A DNA stretch of 64,000 nt from an uncultured Streptococcus sp. (GCA_934196125.1 CAKPVT010000001.1:37079-101078); one strand, 5' to 3'. Numbered from the stretch's first letter, positions 34,370 to 44,008 are shown. Notes: generated by a model from the sequence alone, not told the origin. Numbers and translations are program-made.

Positions 34370-35112
34370 TGATTAAAATTACAAATTTAACCAAAGAATT
34401 TTCAGGGAAAAAAGTTTTAGATGGTTTGGATGTTGATATTCAAAAGGGAGAAGTTCTAGCTCTTGTCGGTGCTTCAGGAGCAGGAAAATCAACGTTCTTG
34501 CGTAGTCTAAATTATTTAGAAAAACCTGATTGTGGCAGCATTGCCATTGATGATTTCGAGGTTGATTTTCAGACGATTTCTAAGGAAGATGTCCTTGTTT
34601 TACGTCGTAAATTAGCCATGGTTTTCCAACAATTTAATCTCTTTGAACGTCGAACAGCCCTCGAAAATGTCAAAGAAGGCTTGAAAATTGTCAAGAAGCT
34701 TCCAGATAGTGAAGCAACAAAAATTGCGAAAGAAGAATTAGCTAAGGTTGGTTTGTCTGACCGTGAAAATCACTACCCACGTCATTTGTCAGGTGGGCAA
34801 AAACAACGGGTGGCTTTAGCACGTGCTTTGGCAATGAAACCAGACGTCCTCTTGCTTGATGAACCCACTTCGGCGCTTGACCCAGAGCTTGTCGGCGAAG
34901 TTGAAAAATCAATTGCGGATGCCGCTAAAGCAGGGCAAACCATAGTTTTGGTTTGCCATGACATGAACTTTGTTTATCAAGTGGCAGACAAGGTCTTATT
35001 CTTTGATAAGGGGCATATTCTTGAAGCTGGCAAACCAGATGATGTTTTCAATCATCCAAAAGAAGCTAGAAGCAAAGAATTCTTCGCAAACTATACAAAA
35101 ACGTATATTTAA
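34369..35112 (+). CDS. Amino-acid ABC transporter ATP-binding protein
   Basis: 247 residues. Walker A GASGAGKSTF, Q-loop VFQQFNLFE, signature LSGGQKQR, Walker B LLLDEPTSALDP and H-loop CHDM are present. It is the GlnQ/TcyC-type ATPase that powers the importer encoded by the two genes upstream. The operon is likely binding protein, permease, ATPase, with transcription ending soon after. Confidence 0.95.
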   Translation: MIKITNLTKEFSGKKVLDGLDVDIQKGEVLALVGASGAGKSTFLRSLNYLEKPDCGSIAIDDFEVDFQTISKEDVLVLRRKLAMVFQQFNLFERRTALENVKEGLKIVKKLPDSEATKIAKEELAKVGLSDRENHYPRHLSGGQKQRVALARALAMKPDVLLLDEPTSALDPELVGEVEKSIADAAKAGQTIVLVCHDMNFVYQVADKVLFFDKGHILEAGKPDDVFNHPKEARSKEFFANYTKTYI

Positions 35113-35132
35113 CCACTGACTTTTGTTATAAT

Positions 35133-35161
35133 AAGAGCTGAGAGACTTTTTCAGCTCTTTT
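35133..35161 (+). terminator. Terminator after the amino-acid transporter
   Basis: AAGAGCTGA (35133-35141) pairs with TCAGCTCTT (35151-35159), followed by T residues. A TATAAT at 35127-35132 just before it could belong to a promoter for the next gene, which would then start inside the hairpin; the terminator reading is preferred. Confidence 0.75.
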
Positions 35162-35202
35162 TAGAGTGATAAAGCAAAAACTGATTTAAGTATAGGTGAC
35201 GT

Positions 35203-35427
35203 ATGTTTTTAGAAATTTTTAGTCTTTATATCAAAGGACTTCTATTAGCCATTGTTTTTGTTTTCTTAGTTGGTATCATTTGGAATTTTTGGCGTGCTGC
35301 CCGTAAATTAGACAAAACAGCCAAAGAACGCCAAGCCTTTTTATATGATGTGTTAATGATGTCAATCATGACTATCCCAGTTTTGTCCTTTGCATTTATG
35401 GCGATTTTATTAATGTTCAAAGCGTAA
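35203..35427 (+). CDS. DUF4059 family membrane protein
   Basis: 74 residues, with two hydrophobic segments (about 8-27 and 49-71) flanking a charged middle (AARKLDKTAKERQAF). Small proteins of this family sit directly upstream of trxB in many streptococci, and this one does, 64 bases before it. The function is unknown. AGGTGA precedes the ATG. Confidence 0.8.
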   Translation: MFLEIFSLYIKGLLLAIVFVFLVGIIWNFWRAARKLDKTAKERQAFLYDVLMMSIMTIPVLSFAFMAILLMFKA

Positions 35428-35491
35428 TAATTGCAATTTTAATACCAGATTGCTACAATGAAAAAATAATCGAGATATTGAGGTGACTAAA

Positions 35492-36406
35492 ATGTACGAT
35501 ACATTAATTATCGGCTCAGGTCCTGCGGGTATGACTGCGGGGCTTTATGCCGCTAGATCTAATTTGAAAGTTGGTATTATTGAACAAGGAGCCCCTGGTG
35601 GACAAATGAATAATACCTCAGAAATCGAAAATTACCCAGGGTATGACCATATTTCAGGACCAGAATTGTCAATGAATATGCATGCGCCACTTGAAAAATT
35701 TGGTGTTGAAAATATTTACGGTATTGTGAAATCTATCGAGGATGCTGGCGATGTGAAACGTGTTATTACTGAAGACGCTAACTACGAAGCAAAAACAATT
35801 ATTTTAGCGACTGGTGCTAAATACCGCACTCTTGACGTACCTGGTGAAGAAGAATACACAAGCCGCGGCGTTTCTTACTGTGCTGTCTGTGACGGTGCTT
35901 TCTTCCGTAATCAAGATTTATTAGTTGTCGGTGGTGGGGATTCGGCAGTCGAAGAAGCTGTTTACCTCACACAATTTGCCAAATCTGTAACGATTATTCA
36001 TCGCCGTGATGAATTGCGTGCTCAAAAGATTTTGCAAGATCGTGCTTTTGCTAACGACAAAATCAACTTTATCTGGGATTCTGTTGTCAAAGAAATCAAA
36101 GGAACTGACATTAAAGTCTCTGGTGTAACTGTTGAAAATGTTAAAACTGGTGAGCTTAGCGAACACGAATTTGGTGGTATTTTTATCTACGTTGGGGTTA
36201 ATCCAGTAACAAGCATGGTAGCTGAGCTTGGCATCACAGATGAAGCTGGTTGGGTGATAACAGACGAACGCATGATGACACCAAAAGCAGGCATTTTTGC
36301 CATTGGAGATGTTCGTCAAAAAGAACTTCGCCAAATCGCAACAGCTGTTGGCGACGGTGCTATTGCTGGACAAGGTGTTTATCAATATATTGAAAATATG
36401 ACATAA
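35492..36406 (+). CDS. trxB: Thioredoxin reductase
   Basis: 304 residues from ATG 35492 (MYDTLIIGSGPAGMTAGLYAARS), with a GAGG site 9 bases upstream; a GTG at 35483 is a weaker alternative. FAD-binding GSGPAGMTAG, redox-active CAVC, NADPH-binding GGGDSAVEEA and the C-terminal GDVRQKELRQIATAVGDG are all present. It passes electrons from NADPH to thioredoxin, keeping cytoplasmic dithiols reduced. Length is normal. It ends at a hairpin terminator. Confidence 0.95.
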   Translation: MYDTLIIGSGPAGMTAGLYAARSNLKVGIIEQGAPGGQMNNTSEIENYPGYDHISGPELSMNMHAPLEKFGVENIYGIVKSIEDAGDVKRVITEDANYEAKTIILATGAKYRTLDVPGEEEYTSRGVSYCAVCDGAFFRNQDLLVVGGGDSAVEEAVYLTQFAKSVTIIHRRDELRAQKILQDRAFANDKINFIWDSVVKEIKGTDIKVSGVTVENVKTGELSEHEFGGIFIYVGVNPVTSMVAELGITDEAGWVITDERMMTPKAGIFAIGDVRQKELRQIATAVGDGAIAGQGVYQYIENMT

Positions 36407-36417
36407 TCACATCACTA

Positions 36418-36448
36418 AAGTCTGAGATGAAAATCTTAGGCTTTTTTA
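36418..36448 (+). terminator. Terminator of trxB
   Basis: AAGTCTGAGAT pairs with ATCTTAGGCTT (G-U pairs) and is followed by T residues. Confidence 0.7.
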
Positions 36449-36557
36449 GTAGTTGTTAGATTTGTGAGAAAACATGAAAATATTTTTCAGAAAATCAGCT
36501 TTTTTTCAAATCTTTGCGCAAAACCTCACAAAGTTTTAGCCAGTCTGTCGTAATTTG

Positions 36558-36566
36558 TGCTATAAT
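36558..36566 (+). promoter_or_regulatory. Extended -10 promoter of pncB-nadE
   Basis: TGCTATAAT at 36558-36566 with perfect TATAAT. Transcription would begin near 36573, leaving a leader of about 100 bases. Confidence 0.65.
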
Positions 36567-36572
36567 ATGGGG

Positions 36573-36674
36573 GATAAATTAACTTTGAGCTGGAGATAAC
36601 AAAAAATCTTGTGAGGCTGGTAAGGTCTTAACAAGACTAATCAAGGCTCATATTTCTTAAAAAGGGGATACCAC
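36573..36674 (+). promoter_or_regulatory. Structured leader of pncB-nadE
   Basis: A leader of about 100 bases can fold as a three-way junction: TGAGC (36586-36590) pairs with GCTCA (36646-36650), AGAT (36594-36597) with ATCT (36606-36609), and GTCTT (36625-36629) with AAGAC (36633-36637). The motif GCTGG occurs twice (36589 and 36616). It ends 24 bases before the ATG. I match it to no riboswitch class I can recall; a niacin or NAD-related sensor is only a guess from the downstream genes. Confidence 0.4.
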
Positions 36675-38135
36675 ATGTATCAAGATGATAGTTTAACTCT
36701 CCATACAGATTTGTATCAAATCAATATGATGCAAGTTTATTTTGAACAAGGCATTCACAATAAGAATGCAGTTTTTGAAATCTTTTTCCGCAAAGAACCA
36801 TTCGCCAATGGCTATGCAGTTTTTGCTGGTTTGCAACGTATAGTTGAATATCTTGAAAGCCTTCATTTTACAGAAACAGACATTGCTTATCTAGAAGATT
36901 TAGGTTATCCAGCTGATTTTATTGCTTATTTGAAAGACTTCAAATTGGAATTAACCATTCGTTCAGCTAAAGAAGGTGACTTGGTTTTTGCTAATGAACC
37001 AATCGTTCAAGTCGAAGGACCGCTTGCCCAATGTCAATTGGTTGAAACAGCCTTGCTTAACATTGTCAATTTCCAAACATTGATTGCGACAAAAGCTGCT
37101 CGTATTCGCTCTGTCATTGATGATGAGCCCTTGCTAGAATTCGGTAGTCGTCGTGCACAAGAACTGGACGCAGCTATTTGGGGAACACGTGCCGCAGTTA
37201 TCGGTGGTGCGAATGCCACATCAAATGTTCGTGCTGGTAAAATGTTTGACATCCCAGTATCAGGAACACACGCACACGCTTTAGTTCAAGCTTATGGCGA
37301 TGATTACGAAGCGTTTATGGCTTATGCTGGCACTCACAAAGATTGTGTTTTCTTAGTTGATACATACGATACTCTTCGTCTTGGTGTTCCAGCAGCTATT
37401 CGCGTTGCTAATGAATTAGGTGATAAGATTAATTTCCTTGGTGTTCGTATTGACTCAGGAGATATGGCTTATTTGTCTAAAAAAATTCGTAAACAGTTAG
37501 ACGCTGCAGGCTATCCAAATGCTAAGATTTATGCTTCAAATGACTTGGATGAAAATACCATTCTCAACCTTAAAATGCAAAAAGCCAAAATTGATGTCTG
37601 GGGCGTCGGAACAAAATTAATCACAGCTTACGACCAACCAGCACTTGGTGCAGTTTATAAGATTGTATCTATGGAAGATGAAAATGGTGTCATGCAAGAT
37701 ACGATTAAGTTGTCGAATAACGCCGAAAAAGTCTCTACACCAGGTAAAAAACAAGTGTGGCGCATTACTAGTCGTGAAAGAAATAAAACAGAGGGTGACT
37801 ACATCACTTTCACAGACACTGATGTTAATAAACTTGACGAAGTTTATATGTTCCACCCAACATACACTTATATCAATAAAACAGTGAAAGATTTCGAAGC
37901 TGTGCCACTTCTTATTGATATTTTTGACAAAGGGAAATTAGTTTATAACTTGCCGTCTCTTTCTGAGATTCAAGAATATGCTCGTAAAGAATTTGACAAA
38001 CTTTGGGACGAATATAAACGCCTGCTTAATCCGCAAGATTATCCAGTTGATTTGTCACAAGAAGTTTGGCAAAACAAGATGGATCTTATTGACCGTATTC
38101 GTAAAGAAGCTCAACGAAAAGGAGAAGTTAAATGA
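36675..38135 (+). CDS. pncB: Nicotinate phosphoribosyltransferase
   Basis: 486 residues. LTLHTDLYQINMM, the EFGSRRAQELDAAIWGTRAA region with conserved Arg residues, and GVRIDSGDMAYLS with SNDLDE are the NAPRTase signature. It converts nicotinate and PRPP to nicotinate mononucleotide, the salvage entry to NAD. It overlaps nadE by 4 bases (ATGA) so the two enzymes are coupled. AAAGGGG precedes the ATG. Confidence 0.94.
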   Translation: MYQDDSLTLHTDLYQINMMQVYFEQGIHNKNAVFEIFFRKEPFANGYAVFAGLQRIVEYLESLHFTETDIAYLEDLGYPADFIAYLKDFKLELTIRSAKEGDLVFANEPIVQVEGPLAQCQLVETALLNIVNFQTLIATKAARIRSVIDDEPLLEFGSRRAQELDAAIWGTRAAVIGGANATSNVRAGKMFDIPVSGTHAHALVQAYGDDYEAFMAYAGTHKDCVFLVDTYDTLRLGVPAAIRVANELGDKINFLGVRIDSGDMAYLSKKIRKQLDAAGYPNAKIYASNDLDENTILNLKMQKAKIDVWGVGTKLITAYDQPALGAVYKIVSMEDENGVMQDTIKLSNNAEKVSTPGKKQVWRITSRERNKTEGDYITFTDTDVNKLDEVYMFHPTYTYINKTVKDFEAVPLLIDIFDKGKLVYNLPSLSEIQEYARKEFDKLWDEYKRLLNPQDYPVDLSQEVWQNKMDLIDRIRKEAQRKGEVK

Positions 38136-38956
38136 CATTACAAGAAAAAATCATTGCCGAATTAGGGGTTGAATCAAGTATTGACCCTAAAGAGGAAATT
38201 CGCATATCAGTTGATTTTCTTAAAGACTATTTGAAAAAACATTCTTTCCTTAAAAGTTATGTTTTAGGGATTTCTGGTGGACAAGATTCAAGCTTGGCAG
38301 GACGTTTGGCGCAAATCGCCGTAGAAGAACTCCGCGCAGAAACTAGCGATGATAGCTACAAATTTATTGCTGTGCGTCTGCCATATGGCGTTCAAGCTGA
38401 TGAAGAAGATGCTCAACGTGCTCTTAAATTCATCCAGCCAGATGTTAGCCTTGTCGTTAATATCAAAGAAGGTGTTGACGGACAAGTTCGTGAACTTGAA
38501 AAAGCTGGCATTGACGTTTCAGATTTCAATAAAGGAAATATCAAAGCACGCCAACGTATGATCACACAATATGCCGTTGCTGGAGCAAATAGCGGAGCTG
38601 TTATTGGTACTGACCACGCTGCTGAAAACATCACAGGCTTCTTCACTAAATTTGGTGACGGTGGTGCTGACGTTATCCCTCTTTATCGTTTAAACAAACG
38701 TCAAGGAAAACAATTGTTAGCAGAACTCGGTGCAGACCCTGCAATCTATGAAAAAATTCCAACAGCTGACTTGGAAGAAAATCGCCCAGGAATTGCAGAT
38801 GAAGTTGCCTTAGGTGTCACATATAATGATATTGATGACTATCTTGAAGGTAAAATAGTTTCATCAGAAGCCAAAGAAAAAATTGAAAATTGGTGGCGTA
38901 AAACAGAACACAAACGTCACTTACCAATCACAGTATTTGACGATTTCTGGAAATAA
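38132..38956 (+). CDS. nadE: NH3-dependent NAD synthetase
   Basis: 274 residues. The PP-loop SGGQDSSLAGRL is the ATP-binding site; GTDHAAENITGFFTKFGDGGAD and the basic C-terminus are characteristic. The length without a glutaminase domain marks the ammonia-dependent type. It amidates deamido-NAD to NAD, the last step of the salvage started by PncB. The 4-base overlap and shared terminator make an operon pncB-nadE. Confidence 0.95.
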   Translation: MTLQEKIIAELGVESSIDPKEEIRISVDFLKDYLKKHSFLKSYVLGISGGQDSSLAGRLAQIAVEELRAETSDDSYKFIAVRLPYGVQADEEDAQRALKFIQPDVSLVVNIKEGVDGQVRELEKAGIDVSDFNKGNIKARQRMITQYAVAGANSGAVIGTDHAAENITGFFTKFGDGGADVIPLYRLNKRQGKQLLAELGADPAIYEKIPTADLEENRPGIADEVALGVTYNDIDDYLEGKIVSSEAKEKIENWWRKTEHKRHLPITVFDDFWK

Positions 38957-38958
38957 AA

Positions 38959-38984
38959 CAAAAGACCCGCTGGGTCTTTTGTTC
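38959..38984 (+). terminator. Terminator of pncB-nadE
   Basis: CAAAAGACCC pairs with GGTCTTTTG around GCT, followed by TT. Confidence 0.8.
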
Positions 38985-39078
38985 TTTAAAAAACAGTAGT
39001 GTGAAATTGTAGTTGTCACAAAAGGTTACATACTCTTGTAATTCCTTTAAAAATGTCAGAATTTTTTATCAAAAATTC

Positions 39079-39106
39079 TTGCAATCTCCTTAATAAGCGA
39101 TATAAT
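39079..39106 (+). promoter_or_regulatory. pepC promoter
   Basis: TTGCAA at 39079-39084, a 16-base spacer and TATAAT at 39101-39106. The leader is about 63 bases. Confidence 0.6.
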
Positions 39107-39175
39107 GGATATTAGTTAAGTATGGTTAAGTCAGAAGACATTGCCTGACTATCAACCGACAATATAGGAGGAATT

Positions 39176-40513
39176 ATGTCAGAATTATCATCAACATTTA
39201 CCGATAAATTATTTGCTGATTTTCAAGCTGATAGCAAATTACGTGCTGTTGAAAATGCTGTAGCTCACAATGGATTGTTAAAATCACTTGAAACACGTCA
39301 AAGTGAAATGGAAAACGATTACGCTTTTTCGATTGATTTGACAAAAGATAAGGTTGCCAACCAAAAAGCATCAGGTCGTTGCTGGATGTTTGCAGCTCTC
39401 AATACTTTTCGCCATAAAATGATTTCAGATTTGAACTTGGACAATTTTGAGCTTTCTCAAGCCCACACATTCTTCTGGGATAAATACGAAAAATCAAACT
39501 GGTTCTTAGAACAAGTTATCGCAACAGCAGATCAAGAACTCGGTAGCCGTAAAGTAAAATTCTTGCTTGATGTGCCACAACAAGACGGTGGACAATGGGA
39601 TATGGTTGTTGCCCTTTTTGAAAAATACGGTGTCGTACCAAAAGCAGCATACCCAGAATCAATTTCATCAAGCAACAGCCGCGAATTGAACCAATACCTT
39701 AACAAATTATTGCGTCAAGACGCTCAAATTTTGCGTGAAGCTATTGCAGCTGGTGCTGATGACAAAGCTGTTCAAGCGAAAAAAGAAGCCCTTCTCCAAG
39801 AAGTCTTTAATTTCTTAGCAATCAATCTTGGTTTGCCACCACGCACTATTGACTTTGCTTACCGTGACAAAGATAACAATTACCATTCAGATAAAAACAT
39901 CACACCACAAGAATTCTTCAAAAAATATGTTGGTTTAGACCTTTCAGAATACGTATCAGTTATCAATGCGCCGACAGCCGATAAACCTTACGGCAAATCT
40001 TACACTGTTGAAATGCTTGGGAATGTGGTTGGTAGCCGTGATGTTCGTTACCTTAATCTTGATATGGAACGTTTCAAAGAATTGGCTATCGCTCAAATGC
40101 AAACTGGTGAAACTGTTTGGTTTGGTTCTGATGTTGGTCAAATCTCAGACCGTCAAAAAGGTATCATGGCGACAAATGTTTATGATTTTGAAACAGCTAT
40201 GGATATCAATTTCACTCAAGACAAAGCAGGACGTCTTGATTACAGCGAAAGTTTGATGACACACGCTATGGTGCTTACAGGTGTTGATTTGGACGAAAAT
40301 GGCAAATCTCTTAAATGGAAAGTTGAAAATTCATGGGGAGAGAAAGTTGGTAACAAAGGTTACTTTGTCGCTTCAGACGCTTGGATGGATGAATTTACTT
40401 ACCAAATCGTTGTACGTAAAGAATTTTTGACAGCAGAAGAACGCGCAGCTTATGAAGCAGAACCAATCGTCCTTGCACCATGGGATCCAATGGGAGCTCT
40501 TGCAAGTAAATAA
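39176..40513 (+). CDS. pepC: Aminopeptidase C (bleomycin-hydrolase family)
   Basis: 445 residues. The papain-like triad is in place: Cys in SGRCWMFA, His in THAMVLTG and Asn in VENSWG. The length matches PepC, a hexameric cytoplasmic thiol aminopeptidase that releases amino acids from peptides. AGGAGG precedes the ATG. It is monocistronic and converges on pbp1A, with one terminator for each strand between them. Confidence 0.96.
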   Translation: MSELSSTFTDKLFADFQADSKLRAVENAVAHNGLLKSLETRQSEMENDYAFSIDLTKDKVANQKASGRCWMFAALNTFRHKMISDLNLDNFELSQAHTFFWDKYEKSNWFLEQVIATADQELGSRKVKFLLDVPQQDGGQWDMVVALFEKYGVVPKAAYPESISSSNSRELNQYLNKLLRQDAQILREAIAAGADDKAVQAKKEALLQEVFNFLAINLGLPPRTIDFAYRDKDNNYHSDKNITPQEFFKKYVGLDLSEYVSVINAPTADKPYGKSYTVEMLGNVVGSRDVRYLNLDMERFKELAIAQMQTGETVWFGSDVGQISDRQKGIMATNVYDFETAMDINFTQDKAGRLDYSESLMTHAMVLTGVDLDENGKSLKWKVENSWGEKVGNKGYFVASDAWMDEFTYQIVVRKEFLTAEERAAYEAEPIVLAPWDPMGALASK

Positions 40514-40517
40514 AAAG

Positions 40518-40547
40518 AATGACATCAGCTGTTTGGCTGATGTCATT
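40518..40547 (+). terminator. Terminator of pepC
   Basis: AATGACATCAGC pairs with GCTGATGTCATT around TGTTTG, followed by TTA. Confidence 0.85.
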
Positions 40548-40557
40548 TTACATATAA

Positions 40558-40590
40558 GAAACACTCTCTGAAATATTCAGAGAGTGTTTC
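40558..40590 (-). terminator. Terminator of recU-pbp1A
   Basis: GAAACACTCTCTGA pairs with TCAGAGAGTGTTTC around AATAT. It stands 5 bases beyond the pbp1A stop on the minus strand. Confidence 0.8.
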
Positions 40591-40594
40591 TGTA

Positions 40595-42820
40595 TTAGTC
40601 ATCACTAGATTCTGTGTTACCATTATCTGAATTGTTGTCAGCTTCGTTTGATTCGGTTGAAGAACTATCTTCGCTAGAAGATTCAGCTGATGATTCTTCC
40701 TCAGAAGAACTCGAGCTTGAACCGTAGATGTTGCTGTAAACAGAACTTGATGTTGATGAGTAAGTGTAGTTATTACTTGAACCACTTAGGTAAACATAGC
40801 TACCGCGAGTATAAACACCACTTGGTACGGTGAAGTCCTTGCTACCGCTACCATATTTTTCATTTAGATAGCTTTGCATTGCTTTATAAACATCAGCTGC
40901 GACATTCAATCCATCACCATAAATTGGCGTCATCCTGTCTTTATAACCTGTCCAAACTGCCATTGAGTATTGTGTGGTGTAACCAACAAAGAGTTCATCT
41001 GGAGCCATTGTACCAACAACGTTGTTGTAAATACCAGTTGATTCTTCAATTTTTTCTAATTCATCATCAGAATAGTTAGAAGTACCAGTCTTACCAGCTT
41101 GGTAAACACCAGAGATAGCAGCTTCAGTACCTGTACCGTAAGTTAAAACAGTTTTCAGCATTGATGTCATCATATATGCTGTTGTTTCTTTCATGGCACG
41201 TGTACCAGAAGAACTGTAAGTTTGAGTAGTACCATCATTAAACTCGATTTTATTAATATATTGAGGTTCGTAATAGATACCACCGTTGGCAAATGCCGCA
41301 TAGGCAGCAGCCATTTTTTCACTACTTGCGCCATATTTTTTATCAGGATCACTAGTAGAACTTGAAATGGCATTTGAGTAGTAAAGTTGAGGATAATAGA
41401 TATCTAGCCCTTTAAGGAATTCTTTAGCAGTATCTAATCCAACTGCTTCAAGAGCCTTAACAGCAGGAACGTTACGCGATTGTTGAATCGCCGTTTGAAT
41501 GGTCATTGTACCATAGTATTGACGGTCCCAGTTGTAAATCTGAGTAGAGGTGCCTGGCCAGTAATATTTACTATCGCTTGTTGTGGCTGCGGTACTTGTG
41601 TAAATACCATTTTCAATAGCAGGTGCATAATCAGTAATAGGCTTCATTGTAGAACCCCAGTCCCTATCTGTCAGAACAGATTGGTTGGTACCAAGTGAGA
41701 CAGTAGTGTCTTGGTTACGTGAGCCAAGTTGAGCAATAACGTTACCGTTTGTTACATCAATGATAGTTGAGGCAACTTGAAGATCAGAATCTGGATAAGA
41801 GACATAATAATCAGTATTGTAAACATTCCAGAGATATTGTTGGACATCAGTATCAACGTTTGTATAAACTTTGAGTCCTGCTGAATAAATATCTTGACCT
41901 GTCTTATCGCTGACCTCTTCGATAACTTCCTTAATATAATTATCAAGGTAAGCATCATAACTTGAAGTCTCCGTGAGTGTTTGTAAGCCGTCTGTAACAG
42001 GAGTTGCTACTGCAGTATCGTATTCGCTTTTTGTAATGTTACCGTCCTCGTACATTTCTGCCAAAACGATATCACGACGACTTTGTGCTGCGTCTGGATT
42101 AGTATAAGGGTCATATTGACTAGGAGCTTGAGGAATTCCTGCAAGTAAGGCAAGCTGGGCAATGGATAAGTCTTTCAAATCTTTACCATAGTAAGATTTA
42201 GCAGTGGTAAGCATACCGTAGTTACCATTTCCCATATAGACTTTGTTAATGTAGAACGTTAAAATTTCTTCCTTAGTATATTTGCGTTCCATTTGGAGAG
42301 CAAGCCAAGCTTCTTGCGCCTTACGTTTTAAGGTCTGATCGGATTCACTCGTTGAGAAGTATGCCAATTTAATCAGCTGTTGGTCAAGTGTGGATCCACC
42401 TTGGGTGCTCGAGCTAGTGAAGTTGTTAAAAGCAGCTCCAAGAATACGGTAGACATCAATACCACGGTGTTTGAAGAAACGTTTATCTTCAATAGAAGTA
42501 ATGGCATTTACCAAATTCAAAGGAATATTATCAGCCGTAACACTCTCACGTTTTTCAGAACCAAGGTCCGCAATCAAATTGCCGCTTGAATCGTAAATCA
42601 AACTAGAGTTAGTAGACGATAACTTGCTTTCAGATAATTTTGGGGCACTACTTACATAGTAAGCAAAGAGAGAGCCACCAGCCAAAACAGCTGTAATGAC
42701 AAGTGTTAGTCCTGCCATCAAGCCGTATTTTAAGACTTTAAGAGCAGTTGCTTTTCTTGAAGAAGTAGTGGAATTAGTTTTTTTTCGTTTTCTTGTTATT
42801 TTCTTTTTAATTGTAATCAC
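40595..42820 (-). CDS. pbp1A: Penicillin-binding protein 1A
   Basis: 741 residues, class A bifunctional PBP. A basic N-terminus and one membrane anchor (about 25-52) are followed by the glycosyltransferase domain (SIEDKRFFKHRGID; TLDQQLIKLA region) and the transpeptidase domain with STMK in GSTMKPITDY, SRN and KTGT. The C-terminal 80 residues are low-complexity Ser/Glu/Asn. It polymerises and cross-links wall peptidoglycan during elongation. The gene overlaps recU by 14 bases on the minus strand, the usual pair. Confidence 0.95.
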   Translation of the reverse strand: MITIKKKITRKRKKTNSTTSSRKATALKVLKYGLMAGLTLVITAVLAGGSLFAYYVSSAPKLSESKLSSTNSSLIYDSSGNLIADLGSEKRESVTADNIPLNLVNAITSIEDKRFFKHRGIDVYRILGAAFNNFTSSSTQGGSTLDQQLIKLAYFSTSESDQTLKRKAQEAWLALQMERKYTKEEILTFYINKVYMGNGNYGMLTTAKSYYGKDLKDLSIAQLALLAGIPQAPSQYDPYTNPDAAQSRRDIVLAEMYEDGNITKSEYDTAVATPVTDGLQTLTETSSYDAYLDNYIKEVIEEVSDKTGQDIYSAGLKVYTNVDTDVQQYLWNVYNTDYYVSYPDSDLQVASTIIDVTNGNVIAQLGSRNQDTTVSLGTNQSVLTDRDWGSTMKPITDYAPAIENGIYTSTAATTSDSKYYWPGTSTQIYNWDRQYYGTMTIQTAIQQSRNVPAVKALEAVGLDTAKEFLKGLDIYYPQLYYSNAISSSTSDPDKKYGASSEKMAAAYAAFANGGIYYEPQYINKIEFNDGTTQTYSSSGTRAMKETTAYMMTSMLKTVLTYGTGTEAAISGVYQAGKTGTSNYSDDELEKIEESTGIYNNVVGTMAPDELFVGYTTQYSMAVWTGYKDRMTPIYGDGLNVAADVYKAMQSYLNEKYGSGSKDFTVPSGVYTRGSYVYLSGSSNNYTYSSTSSSVYSNIYGSSSSSSEEESSAESSSEDSSSTESNEADNNSDNGNTESSDD

Positions 42821-43415
42821 CGCCTAAAATTTTTTGATCAATAATATCTAAATAAGGAACTTGAGGTAGTGAACTTGTTGTCACCACATAACCATTTTTT
42901 CTGATATAATCAAGTGGCATGGATTTGGTACCGAGATTGATTTGGTAAAAATCTACTAGAGCACTAGCAGGTAGAAAATAAGTTTCCTTAAGTGTCGAAA
43001 AATGAAGTAGAACAAAGCAGATGCCGTCTTGTTTTAAAACATTTGCCATGTGCTCAATCTGGTGAGCGTGGAAATTTTTCAATGGCATAGATGTCTTTTG
43101 CCGCGTTTCTTTGGCTTCAAAGTCGATATAGCGCCCTTTATAGACACCAGAATAATCGGTAGTGGAAGCTTGTCGAAAGTAGGCTTCTACAATTTTGGCA
43201 CGGCTTCTTTTCGGATAATCAACTTTAACAATTTGAATCGGTGTTGGTTTTTTATGAATGACAGCAATATTACGAGATAAGTAATAATTATTGGTTTCAT
43301 TAATTGCTGCCTCAAAACTCATCCCACGATTAGCAAAGCTAACGGATGATTTTTTCACTTTTTTAGAAGCAGGAACTGCTTGCTTTCGAATAAGATGATG
43401 AGGGTAATTAACCAT
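42807..43415 (-). CDS. recU: Holliday junction resolvase RecU
   Basis: 202 residues from ATG 43415 (MVNYPHHLIRKQ), chosen because AGGAG lies 4 bases upstream; a longer frame to 43499 has no support. Conserved RecU blocks are NRGMSFEAAINETNNYY, the catalytic YIDFEAKET, and FHAHQIEHM. It resolves Holliday junctions and modulates RecA. It lies directly upstream of pbp1A, as in many Firmicutes, and divergently from ypsA. Confidence 0.92.
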   Translation of the reverse strand: MVNYPHHLIRKQAVPASKKVKKSSVSFANRGMSFEAAINETNNYYLSRNIAVIHKKPTPIQIVKVDYPKRSRAKIVEAYFRQASTTDYSGVYKGRYIDFEAKETRQKTSMPLKNFHAHQIEHMANVLKQDGICFVLLHFSTLKETYFLPASALVDFYQINLGTKSMPLDYIRKNGYVVTTSSLPQVPYLDIIDQKILGGDYN

Positions 43416-43489
43416 AGAACTCCTAACATTCATGCTTAAGTCAATATAAGCAATCTTATTATAACATATTTTTAGAAAGGAAACAGAAT

Positions 43490-44008
43490 ATGGCTGCAAT
43501 TCTCGTGACGGGCTATAAGAGTTTTGAATTAGGAATCTTTCAAGATAAGGATGAGCGTATTAGTGTTATCAAAAAAGCTATCCGCCATGATTTGATTCGT
43601 TATTTTGAAGAAGGGATAGATTGGCTGATTTTTATGGGAAATATTGGTTTTGAATATTGGGCTTTGCAAGTTGCCAAAGAATTGCAAGAAGAATATGAGT
43701 TTAGTATAGCAACGATTTTTACTTTTGAAAATCATGGTCAAAATTGGAACGAAGCTAACCAAGTAAAATTAGGTGAATTTAAGCAGGTTGATTTTGTCAA
43801 GTATACCTATAAAAGTTATGAAAATCCAAGTCAATTTAAAAACTATAATCAATTTTTAGTAGATAACACAGAAGGAGCTTATCTTTTTTACGATAGTGAA
43901 AATGAAACAACTTTAAAATATTTGTTACAAGTGATGCAAGAAAAAGAGGGCTATCCGATTACTTTTCTGACCTTTGACCGTCTTAATGAATTCTTAGAAG
44001 AATGGTAA
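43490..44008 (+). CDS. DUF1273 (YpsA-like) SLOG-family protein
   Basis: 172 residues: VTGYKSFELGIF, GIDWLIFMGNIGFEYWA and the C-terminal YPITFLTFDRLNEFLEEW. These are the DUF1273/YpsA blocks, a Rossmann-like SLOG fold that may bind a nucleotide-derived ligand. B. subtilis YpsA and its relatives affect cell division, and the gene lies next to gpsB here too. The ligand is unknown. AAAGGAAA precedes the ATG; divergent from recU with the promoters in the 75-base gap. Confidence 0.88.
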   Translation: MAAILVTGYKSFELGIFQDKDERISVIKKAIRHDLIRYFEEGIDWLIFMGNIGFEYWALQVAKELQEEYEFSIATIFTFENHGQNWNEANQVKLGEFKQVDFVKYTYKSYENPSQFKNYNQFLVDNTEGAYLFYDSENETTLKYLLQVMQEKEGYPITFLTFDRLNEFLEEW

